From positions 24,021,501 through 24,081,500 of the forward strand of contig NC_079878.1 of assembly GCF_029227915.1 (NCBI RefSeq): a stretch of 60,000 nt of DNA. The letters run 5' to 3'. This DNA is from Hydractinia symbiolongicarpus. Its lineage: Eukaryota > Cnidaria > Hydrozoa > Anthoathecata > Hydractiniidae. This document shows, one piece after another, positions 38,691-50,900 of the stretch. Under the pieces are notes generated by a model. That model was not told the origin of the DNA. It worked only from the letters and a program-made list of their open reading frames with translations, and did not search any database. Made by a program: the position numbers and the translations under genes. Numbering within the stretch: the stretch's first letter is position 1; the number at the start of each line of letters is the position of its first letter.

Positions 38691-38724
38691 CGGGTGAATT
38701 ACCCCAATTGGGGTAATTCACCCG
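38691..38724. repeat. 34-bp perfect palindrome
   Basis: The sequence is its own reverse complement from 38691 to 38724, centred on CCCCAATTGGGG, with arms CGGGTGAATTA and TAATTCACCCG. It lies 8 bp before the long AT run. Confidence 0.95.
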
Positions 38725-38729
38725 GGATT

Positions 38730-38934
<205 letters not shown>

Positions 38935-39051
38935 ATAATTAATTTCCCATATATGTCTGATAATATTCCTATTTTTTATTTAAATACGAAATCATAAGCC
39001 TGTGAGAAAGTCCACTTGATTGAAGAACAATGAAAAGGAACTATTTGAATT

Positions 39052-39099
39052 TTTGTGTAGAGGCTGGAATGCTCATTTGTGTAGAGGCTGGAATGCTCA
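39052..39099 (+). repeat. 24-bp tandem duplication
   Basis: Two identical units beginning TTTGTGTAGAGGCTGGAATG and ending CTCA, at 39052 and 39076. The bases just after (to about 39145) resemble the GATCATGTRCTTTTA part of repeat family A. Confidence 0.9.
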
Positions 39100-40380
39100 G
39101 CAAGGAAATATATAGGATCATGTACTTTTACTAAACCGTTAAGGAAGATTGCGTTTTGAATGTTTGTTTTTCAATGCATTTTTAAGTTTAAACCAAGTTG
39201 GTTTAACAAATACTTTTAAAAACCATAAAACTATTTTATTTTTATTAACAATTAAAGTATATTCAAATATATGTCCTTTTTTTAGGATTATTTCTATTGG
39301 TATTGGCCTGATGATGACTAAATGAAATTCCAAAAAGTATTTCAGTGATGGCCTATCAGAATTTTGTGTAAGTAGCCTTCACTAGTCATGTGGTAACAAA
39401 ATGGTGCATAGTTTTTATTGGTAAAAAGAAGTAACTAATAATCAAGCAAAAAAATGAGACAGCAACGATTCGTCAGTCAACGATTCGTGTTTTTGTGCCA
39501 AACTGATGGATTTTTATTTGTTATTGGGCTAGTTTTACAATAATTTACAGTTTCGTACTTTCTAGTATTTTTAACATTACATTACAGCAATAAGCCAAAG
39601 GCATTGCACAGAAAAATTTGTGTTTAAATAAACAAGAAATAAGTAATAAAATTTGAAAATTAAATGTTACCTGTTTAAGGTGATAGTACCTCTTTTTCCA
39701 AACAGCTGCAATATTTACTTAGTGCTTTGTGTATACAAACTTTCTGTACTATTACTTGAAAATAATAATTTTGACTTTTTATCTTAATTGCTGAGTCAGC
39801 AGAAACTTTTAGTTAAAATGTACAATAAACAAAAATAAAATCGGCTTTTACGAGCTCTAAATTTAACCTTGTCATTTTTTAACCTTTAACCTGATTTTCC
39901 GTCTGCTTATGTTTCAAAATGAGCTCTGTGTTAACCATGTTGAAAGGGTGTGCAGAGCGTTTTTGGTCAGTCATATTTTTCTAACAGTAGGCTTTATTTT
40001 TTCTAAAAGTTTGGAAAGTAGCATTTCCTACTGCATCAATCGAGATTTAAAGAAACATGCCTGGATAAACAATATTTCCTTTTCATAACTGCATGATTTA
40101 AAATTTCAGACATGTCTGAATTTTAAAGGGAACCAGAAGTATAAAATGATGTTAGACTTAAGTTATAAAGCTTAAAAAGTCGGTTAACAAGTCTTTTTTA
40201 ATTTTAATAAAAGCTCCTTACGTTTTTAAGAGATCCACATTTAAAGAATTTCAGATTTAATTAAGTTGCACAAATTATGATGTCATATTTAAGTAATAGC
40301 AAATTTTGAAAACACCATCAACAACATCACTCAACATCATTTTATACCTTTGGTATAAAATAATGTTGATAAACGAAAAC

Positions 40381-40740
40381 AAGCCTATCAATACGAACAT
40401 AACACCTGAGCAATAAATCGCTCACCTAAGGTTACAATAATTTAGACTGGACGTGCAATTTGAATAAATAGAATATGTTTATAAATGCATATTTTATTAC
40501 AAAATCTCTTTTTATCTATTGTATATATCTTGTCTTTTTATATATTTTAGTTATTTTTTAATGCAATTGTTAAGGAAAATAACATTGATTTCCATATGAG
40601 ATGAATTCCTATAGATCAGCTAGAAAATCTTTTGTGGAATTTGGGGAGCAATTAATGGCTCAGCTGGTTTCTCACTTCTCAGAATTGGGTGAATCTTTGC
40701 GTGAGCAAGGCGGTCGCTATCCCCCTATTGGTAGGCCTGC
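40381..40740 (+). repeat. Dispersed repeat family B, copy 2
   Basis: Partner of 7717-8046. Here the frame is open: a 105-codon ATG-started frame (40601-40918) carries [19 protein letters not shown], which continues with ESLREQGGR. Three of the four substitutions against copy 1 in the conserved block, before the copy 1 indel, fall at silent third positions. I do not recognise the peptide. No promoter, splice partner or known domain is visible. Confidence 0.55.
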
Positions 40741-41634
40741 GAAAATGCTGTCAGAAATTGGAGCTTGCGCAGTGCAGTACTTTAAAAATTGTGGTAAAAT
40801 TTTTTGTTACATTCCATCTTTGTTGTTATTAACGTTTCTCTTTAATAACTATGCCATTTCTTTATGTATAAATTTACAAGAACGTAGTAGTGAAGCTATG
40901 TTTGGCAGAATTAATTAGTTTTTTCAAGATATTTACTTTAAAAAGAAATTGCTGAAGCAGGAAATTCTTGGTGAAAAAAGATAATAGTATTATGGCTATA
41001 AAATCGTAGCAGGAAAACACTAAAGAAATATAGCCTGAAAATAACCTTTAGTGACTTATTATGTAAACACAGATTTTGTGGATTTTTAAAATGGTTACTG
41101 CCACCTTAAAGTAATAAACACTTACATCACACCAAAAGATGATATTATTTGTGATTATGTTTTTACACCTTTTTACACCTTTGCCTAACTTCATAATGTG
41201 TATCCACATCTTTACAACAGCAATGCTTTCATTTAATAACTTATTCTTTACTTCACATGTTAAACGCCAACGTAAATTAAAACTGTATTTAAGTGATATT
41301 ATCTGTACAGGAAAAACTTTACAGCATTCGTTTGCAGTTTATTAAACCTGAGGGTTTTTATGCCTTCTTGAGGTTCCTCAAATGTCCTACAGAAGTTTTG
41401 GCGACAAAATTGTAGGAGATTTTAACATACTAGCTAAACTAGATATTAACAAAATAATTACAATTGGGGAAAAATTAATGAAACAAAGGTATTTTTTGGA
41501 CATTTGTTAAATATTGAAGCCTGCGAAGGTCCTGAAATTCGGGGAAGAATGTTGTGTTAATGCTAGCAATATTTAGTACATTTTAGGAGTGTAAATTTAA
41601 CCAAAGAACTAATTCCTAATTCCACTGAGACGCA

Positions 41635-41691
41635 CTAAATTTGAGTCGTGTATTTTATTGCCAAGCAATAAAATACACGACTCAAATTTAG
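41635..41691. repeat. Perfect 27-bp inverted repeat with 3-nt loop
   Basis: The left arm 41635-41661 (CTAAATTTGAGTCGTGTATT then TTATTGC) and right arm 41665-41691 are exact reverse complements around CAA. The RNA would be a 27-bp hairpin; the DNA could form a cruciform. No matching flanking duplication was found. Confidence 0.95.
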
Positions 41692-42731
41692 AAACAGTCA
41701 ATGTAACCACCTATGACAGCCAACTTTGGAATTAACTTCTTGTTTCGTGATATTTTGTCCATTATTGTACTTGACAAAAAGCCTAAATTTTTAGGTTATT
41801 AAGGAAATTTCAGAAACAGGTTTGTTTTTAGGTTATTTAAAAGACTAGGTGTATGTGGCTACCATTTGTCTTTTATTTGTCATTTATTTGTCATTTGTCA
41901 TTTTTCAATTTTCAACACCAAGATAGGAAAAAACTGAAGTTTTCTTAGGCTGCCATTCTGCAAGTCCCACAATGGCTGTCTTAAGCTTGACCTCATTGTC
42001 CAGTACTTGTATAAACGTTAGCTCAATATATGCAATATCAAATGTAAGTTTTAATCTCCTTGATGTTATTTTAGAAAACAAATGTTTACCATTATGGATT
42101 ATATTGTTTAAATGAATTAAACATGCAAGTAGGAAAAAGATATCCATATGAAATATCACAAGAAGAAGCATGGTGTTAAGAATGGTGAGGAAAAGGAAGT
42201 TCTTTAAAGTATTCGTGTGGAATTGCATGTTTCAGCATGGTAGCAATGCATGCTTTCTTCTCTTCTTGTTTGTTTTAATTGTAGCAGAATGTAAAAAGTG
42301 TTTGACTTATCAAAACAAAAAAATGTCTCGATGACATTTATGATTCTTATTAGTATACTTATGTTGACTTTGCTTTGTTTAATATTTTTTATTTGTTGTT
42401 TTCTTTTTGTTATGAAACAAATGTTTTGCAACAAAACAAAATTCAAAACAGTGTCTGTTTTCAACAGTGCCATCATAAAGGAGAATTTTCTTCTATTATT
42501 ATTCAGCTTAGAAATTCGATTGGTCAGTTTATTTGTTGTTTAACAGGAAACAGCATCATTCAGTTTTTTTGCATATAAAGGGACATGTGTTTAGATGTTG
42601 TGGTTGGTTTAATGTCTTCAAATCATCTGTAATATGTGAGACATGTTTCAATTAGTTATTATTACTTTTTGTATGGGATGGATTATTGTGGGGCACAATA
42701 TTACTGTATCACCCATTTTCTGTGTTGGATG

Positions 42732-42784
42732 TGTTTGTTTGTTTGTTTGTTATTTGTTTGTTTGTTATTATTTGTTTGTTTGTC
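42732..42784 (+). repeat. (TTTG)n microsatellite, interrupted
   Basis: Runs of GTTT/TTTG units broken by two TTAT interruptions. Confidence 0.85.
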
Positions 42785-44982
42785 TAAATATACAAAGATT
42801 AACTATGTCTAAATATTAGCTTTGTTAAAGCATTGAGGAGAAGTAATTAGTTCATGAACCCGTACATCGATTATTCTAATCTGTGGTTAATGTTTATTTA
42901 TCATTATTTGAATATTATATGTAATCGAAGGTAAAAAAACATTTTGGGTTGTTGTGTTTCTAATTTTAAAATCAATTATGTACAATAGTTATTCTGTTCA
43001 TACTTTTTGTTATTTGAAATTTGTTTGAGTTTGAAAGATTTCATCAAAAATGCTAATATATAAAGTGTACGTGTTTTGAAGAAACTGTCTTGACGATATG
43101 ATCTCTTAAAGAGCACAGAAAACTCAGGCAGTTTTTTTAGAATTTAAACAAATTAAGAGAAAACAATTTCTTTCTAACATTATTTGAAAAGGCGGGAAAT
43201 ATTGTTTGTGCTTTAATATCAAGGTTATAAGCTGGGATATCTTAAATATTCTTCAAGCATATATCTGTTAGAGTAAGGGTACTGCCTTGTTAACTGCATA
43301 TTTGAGAAATAGTATAAAAAAACATGCACAAATATAATAATAGGAGAAGCAGGATTAAGGTTTTTTTTATCTCCCAGGTCATAAGAATTTACCATACATC
43401 TGCTATGCCTAATACCACTGTTGATTCATTCTTATTCCTTATTTACCTATATCTTTAGTTAATTTGCATCTTAACAAAAGTGTCTTGTTTGGCTTTCTGT
43501 CTGGAAGATGTTTATTTAACCTTTTCGTGCTCGCTGGTTTCTATTTTCTGTAGCAAGGCACCCTGTTTAGATCACATGTTTAAGGAAGTTCAACTGAGAA
43601 TATCTGACATTCTCTAAAGTTTATTGCAAATATAAGAGGTGATGGAGTGTGAGAATTGACGAAGATGGATGCAAACGAATTTAAGTTTTGATTTTAGCAC
43701 GGAAAATATATGAAATACAGATGGAAGATTTGCATGATAATTTTCTTTTTATGTAATATGTTTGTAATAAGTTCTTTTTATGTCTCCAGATTGTTACGAG
43801 ATTCATTTGTGACTTTTGGTGATAATCTCTCATTTTTACAATAACTTCTTTGCAAATGATTGGAAATACTATTTTATGTTTCTTTATCACAGCTAGCTGC
43901 TCCTAATAAACGCCTGAATTCTGCCGACATGCAAGAAAATATGTACTGGGTATTTTCAAAGAACGCTTTTTGTAACAGTTTTACATTATCAAGTGTTACA
44001 TTATCATTTGATAATGCAACACTGTTACGAAAAACTTCGTGCATTTTTATATTTTTTAAAATAAGTGTTTTTTGAAAATACATATGGATTTTTGGCTGAT
44101 TTTATCATAATGTGCTAGGTGCATTATCATAACTGTCTTTCTAGTTTACAGTTAAGTAGCTACATTTACCAGTTTTCATATGAAATGATAGCTTTTATAT
44201 TTAGAAAGGTTTTTACAGATTACTATAAACACTACTTCTGTTTAGGGATGTATTAGGGCAGTTTAACTTGAATCATGATGTGGATGACATTCTTTAAGTA
44301 TGTCTAATTTACCTACACATTAAAGTGGGAAGATATATTTCTTTAGGAGGGAGGGGCACATTTTAGCATGTGCTTTTATTTGAGCTTACGTTATCTGCTT
44401 TGCTTGATTTTGGAATTCAGTCCATGCATTCGAGCTAATATAAAGTGCTTGTAACAGAACATACAACTTTATAAAGTTTTTACGTACTTTTTATTCCTCT
44501 CCAGACACCATTGATTGTAGCAAAACTGCTATAGATAAAATGAGGCAGCTTGTTAAATCCTTGACGTGTAAACTTTTTACTTCATGGGTGTGTTTATGTG
44601 TGAATTGTTTACCATGGGCAAACATTGAAAACAAATACAAATAAATATGAAACACTTTTTGGTGTCAAGCACCAATATAACAAAGTGTCACTATTTTTGT
44701 AAGACATTTCCTGATTTGTAACAATAAGATATTTGTGTTGAGGAGATAACACATTTTATATCCGTTTTTTCTTTACATAAACAATTTGTCTGAGATGTTA
44801 TAAATGGCGAAATAGCTGTTTGTCTACTTGTTGTCGACTTATAGTAAGATTTGACAAGAGTGAGCTCCTAAAATAGTTTCATAGTAATTGGAAAAAAACA
44901 GTGTTAATCTGAAGTCTGGCAATGTAATTATTATTTTTTTTCTATTTTTTCTATTCATTCCCTATCCTTTTAGTGATTAGCC

Positions 44983-47900
44983 ATGAAGTCTGGAGGAGTT
45001 GTTGTGAGTTGTTTAATTATTGTTGGAATTTTTGGCACTCCGTCAACTGCTGAATATTTTACGTCCACCAGTCATCTGAAAATGTTATTGAAAAGCGAAC
45101 AGCAACTAGCCTACAAACTCAAAGATTTTATCTCGTTCGAAGAAAGGAGAATTAACAAACTTCGAAAGTTTTACGAGAAAATAGAATTTCTTGAAAAACT
45201 CACGTCTACGAGAGATATCAATTCATATGTTGGTCATCCTGTTCAAGCTTTTCTCACTTTGCGAAGAATGGTGAAAGATTGGCCTGCTCTTTTGGAACGT
45301 ACAACTTCTAACAAGGAGAAAAGTAACTGAATCTTTATTAGGGATAATTCTGTTTTGTCTTATTTATTATTTTCTTATATAAACAATTTATAAAAAGGTT
45401 AAAATGGATGGTATTTACGGTAGGTAATGGTAACAAATAAGTCGTAGTGCCAGTAGGAAATTCAGAAAAAGAAAAAGTTAAAATAATTTTTTAAATAACT
45501 TCTTTTTGTATGTGTTCTGTGGCTATTTTTCTTTTGTCAACAAAACCTGTGCAAACAGCGGTCCGATTTTTATGAAAATTTATATTTTATAACTTACAGT
45601 GAATCTTCAATCTATTCACATAATTAGCATGTTTTATTATGCACCAATCATTTGCAAGTATTGAGTCCTAACAGTTATACTTTTCTTTTAGACTTTCAAA
45701 GTCTCATAGAAGAAAACAACTATATGTTTCCTACTAGTGAAGACATGGAGGGAGCGAAGGATGCGCTGTTACGATTGCAAGAAACGTTTTCTTTATCCGC
45801 TCATGAGATCGTTGAAGGAATTTCAAAAGATGTTCCCATTGCAAAACTTGGTATAATAGTTTGCTTCCTGCTCTTTGGCTGGAAGTCCTGTTTACTCTGT
45901 TAATCGTACATATTTGTTTTTTATTGGCCTTTTCTCAAAAAATCAATTTTATTGATGCCGAGGTAGCGTAAACCCAATATTTAATATCTGTCGTTCAAAT
46001 ATTTTAAAATAATTCTAAAACACCTGTACCCATGGATCTGGAACCTGGAATTTATCAACGAAATACGAATTAAGAATCACTTTTTGATTTGTCTGAAAGC
46101 TTTATGTTTTAACGTCACTAAAGCTTCTTTTCAGGTTGAAAAGGTTCATAAATTTGTTTACTAGGAAAATGTTGAGATGTTGAAATGGTTGAAAAGGTTC
46201 ATAAATTTGTAGGAAAGTGTTGAGATGTAATCTCTATACGTTCCAAACAACTGGTTATAATTTAAGGAAATGTGTAACGTCCCTGCGGTAATTTTTTTCT
46301 TTTACAAATACAACTAACTAGCTTCTGTTCTCTCTTCTCCGTAGGTGCAGAAGATGCTTTCGATATTGGTAGAAAAACATACTTGCAGAGTAAGCATGAC
46401 GTCACTACTGGATGGATGAGAGAAGCGCTGAGACTGCTTGAAGTAAATAGAGGTGTGAATGATGGAGCGCCAACAAGATACGAAGTGCTAGATCATTTAG
46501 CGTGGTCGGAATATGTGGTATGTCGAAAATTCTAATCTCTTTAAAATAAAAATGCTGAATTGTGTGTTTGAAATCCTCTAAATTATTTTTTTAGTAATTC
46601 TTTTGTGTCGTAAAATTTTCCTGGCAAGTCCTGCGTGTCTTTAACAACTTCAATATCCCCAAATGGCATAGTATTTCTTACACTGCATAATGAAATACCC
46701 TTCTTCCAATGAGCCCCCACCTCTTAATCGAATATCTATGGTATACGATTTCTCGGAATCAAACTAAAGCAATTTTTATACTAATTTTTTTTTAGTTGCA
46801 GACATATAAAAGTAAATCAGTAAATGCACATCTAATTTGCTGCTTTATTTTTTTATTTATTTACTAGTATTTAAACCCCTAAAAAATCCACCTGAGCAGA
46901 CGAGCAATAAACAAAATTCGTCATTTTAATTCTGATGACGTCAGCGATAATCCGTTACACACAAAAAAATGTTTTTTAGCAATTTTTTCAATTGTTGCCT
47001 CTGTTAAATAGCATACTAATGTAACAGATTTGTTTTTTATTTTTTATGATAGTCAAACGACGTGAAATCCGCATTTAAACATGCACAAGAACTGCTAAAA
47101 TTAGGTAAAACATTACATTCATTACAGCCAAGTTAATTACTTGCAATTTTGTTTTTGTTGATTCATTGTTTTTACTGAATGCTGAACTGAAGAGTGCGTT
47201 TCCATGTGAAGGTATGGCATTTGATGAAGAACTGGTACGATGTCTTCCTTTAAGTGATTTGGAGTTTGAGCGATGAACGCCAACAGAGGATATTGATATA
47301 AACCAAAATAAAAATGTCTCTAAGTTTTACTGTTTTTTTCAGTGTTAACATTTCATATAAAATAACAACACTTCTCCGTAGATCCTGAAAACGAACGCTT
47401 TAAGAGCAACGTGAGAGCGTTTTGGAAAGAGATGAACGAAACTGTGAACAGTAACGAAGAAGAAAATGTCTCGAACCAAACAAGGAAAGCGAAAAAGCAA
47501 AGAAAACGAAAATATCCCCGTTTTTATTACACATCTGACGAAGATGAACATGTGCGATATTTTATGGAGAAGAAAAGGAGCCACGAGCTGTGTCGTGGAG
47601 AGACGGAACCTATTGTAAGCATCCTATTCTTATTGTTGTCGAAATTTTTACAAAGCTTTTTATTATAAGCAACGCGAAGGAGCGTAAAAAGATGAAGCAC
47701 GCTTAAATCAAATGATTTTGCTGCAAAATTTAAACCATTATTATTGTGGAGCCTTTAGTTCTAAAACGAATTTTAACATTTTGTGTAAAGTTTCCGACAG
47801 CCAAGTAAAAATCATTTAAAAATTTTTCGGTGTTTGCATAATTCACATAAAAAACTGTTGCGACACTGCTAATGCAAAGAAAGTGAAAAAATAAAATAAG

Positions 47901-50900
47901 CCCTGACCATCCCTACAGATGACTTCCATTTGCGATATTTGACATTGTGTATGCGCTAAAGATCTAGAAAGAAATCGTCTATTGATCTCTTTTGATGGGC
48001 TCTGTTTTTTTAGCCAAAGCGTCACACGAGCCAACTTGTATGTTGGTACAAAACTGGTCATCCCTTGTTAGTGTTGAAACCAGCCAAAGTTGAACGAGTG
48101 TTCCCAAAACCGGAGATTCTACTTTTTAGAGATGCTATATCGGACAATGAGATAGAGAAGGTTAAAATACTGGCGCATCCTTTGGTGAGTATACTTTAAA
48201 TCAAGAAAGTCGCGAATTTTTCATAACCATGTATTCACGAAAGTTTATGAACCTTTAATTTGAGAAAGCGAAAAAAATTGATCATACAAAGTTTGTAAAA
48301 TTTTTTAATATGGCTAATTTGTGACAGTTTGTGTTCGCGAAATATAACAATCTTCCCATCCTTAAAATTTACGTACTTAGACCATGTTTACATGTTGCGA
48401 ATAGAGATAAATTTCGTACTGGATGCGGGACGAAATGCTTCCGTTCCGATGCAAAAAGTGAAATGATTTCGCTCCGATACTGAAATTGCATCGTGTGAAC
48501 AAAAGCATTTAAACCAAATAGCCACATTTAAAAGGTATTGTAAAACTGTATTTTGAACAGGTGAAATTTTGAACATGATTTTGTTTGAAATATAGTGTAA
48601 ACACTAGAAGAATTTGATACAGCTGAAGAGCGGGGTAAATGGTCAGTGTTTTGTTGTAAATACCGTTTATGTGTGTATTCTTTTAGTTGCAACGCGCTAC
48701 TGTGCACAATCCGGTGACCGGAAAATTAGAGTTTGCTCATTACCGAACTAGCAAAAGGTAAGTGTACTTTAAGTCCAATCTTATCCTCTACAGTATCTGT
48801 ATTGCCATAAGGAAAGAACAAATGCTTTTATATTTTAAACTGATTTAATCTGCTGTGAGATGGCACAATGTGATTTTGAATTGACTGGGTAAACATCACT
48901 GAATGACGTAATCACTGAATAACGTCATCACTGAATGACGTAAACACTAAATGACGTAAGCATAGAATGACGTAATCACTAAATGACGTAATTACAGAAT
49001 GACACAATAAGGCCTAAACATCACTGAATGTCAAGATATTGCAGTTCTAGTCTTTCCACCCGTAAAGCACACTTTATCGTTTCCATTACTTCTCCATACT
49101 CTATACTGACAGATGGTCACTTTCTACAAACCTGTGTTTAGCGCTTGGCTTGATGAAAGTCATGACGAGTTAGTGGAGGTGATGAATCGAAGAATAGACG
49201 CATACACTGGACTTAATATGGAAACTGCAGAAAAATTGCAAGTGGGTTCACTCTAATTTTTCAAATTTGCGTGATATTCATCACTTTTACAGATTTTATA
49301 CAAACGAAACTTATGTGTATTAGAAGCTTTTGTTATGACATTGAATGTTTGTTATTATTTGCGTCGAGTTATTTTACATTCAGTTTATTTACTGCTTGTC
49401 TTTCAGGTTGCTAACTATGGTATGGGTGGCCATTATGAAACTCATTTCGACTTTGCAAGGGTATGTTTTAAATCGTACAAAACATTCGTTCTCAGAGCCA
49501 CTGCTAGCTTTTTATCATCTTTATCTCATGTAAACTTGACTTCTAGGTTATTCCGTGGTAATAAAGAATTATTCCTTAATATAAATATAAACATTGATAT
49601 AAAAGTTGTTTAAAAGTTCAATGAAATCAGGAGCAACAAATATCTTCACATTCATTTATGTATACATGTTTTGATGCGCACGCACATACACACGATCATG
49701 ACATTAGCACGCAATTCTGGAAATAGGTGCTGTTTTCTGTTTTAGACTGTGCCGTTGCACCCTCCTCCCTGGAAAAATCGGAGTGATTACACGATGGTAA
49801 ATCCAAATCAAAAATAATTCTGAGGCCACTCTCCTTTGCAGAAGTAATAACACAACGTTTTATAACAAAAATATGTTTTCTAGAGTTTTTTGCGTAGGAG
49901 AGTGTAGCGCATCGTGAGACGTAAAAATTCAATCCTGCAACTCATACGACGGAATCGATAAAACACCAATATTTTTAATTACCTCTGCGTTGGAGGGTGG
50001 CACTGTTTTCACCTTTTTTAAAATATATGGCCATACATATTTTATACAGACTTTTATTTAATCAAAATTCAAAACAACGAAAAAGTGATAAAGCATGCGT
50101 TTAGTTATTTGATTGACAGTTAATGGAAATTCTCACTGGACCAATCAGATTTTAGAAAGCTATGTCGTAAAAACGATTGTATTTTACCTATGGTTTTTTC
50201 TTCTCTTATAGCGAACAAAAGCAAAAGAGCGTGAAATGTTGAAAGAAAATGGTAACCGAATAGCAACAGTATTGTTTTATGTAAGTCGCCACTACACTGT
50301 TATTTTTGTTTTTATTTTTGTTGTTCTTAGTTCTATAAATGTACTTTAATTTCACTGTTTTACTTTCCTTTGACTTCGGGCAGTATATCATTTGCAATGA
50401 AAGGAAGTTGAAGTGACTGCAGCGAGGGGAGGGGGGATGTATACATTGTCTACTGAGAATGATTTACCCCAATCGGATTAAGTTAATAGTTAATTGAGGA
50501 GTGCTATTTTGTGCATTGCTAATATACCGCTTTGTGGACAGCGTAAGATACGACCTGGTGTAGAGCGGAATATACCGCCTGTTGGAGAACGGGATTCAAT
50601 TTGTTGTCCTAAAATTGCAAGCTGCAAACAAACCCGCTATATCATTTTTTTATTTTTTTTTTTTTGTTTGTCTAAAAGACTTACAAAAATGATCTATTAT
50701 ATAATAAGTAGTCGATAAAGCCCGTGGAGAAATCCACTTAGGCAAAAACCTCAATAAATAAAGTTGTTTTAGACGTTTTTCTGACGTCAGCAGTGCAATT
50801 ACAAAAAATTTTGACGAAATTCGTTTCGTTCGTTGGTTGTGCAGAGGTTAAAACGCTGATCAAGAAAATGTATATGATCATGTGCTTTTAATGAGCGGTT

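Noticed and set aside
42298-42578. Hydrophobic frames that look like membrane peptides
   Set aside because: AT-rich codons give Phe/Leu/Ile by chance; no start context, splice partner or family similarity.
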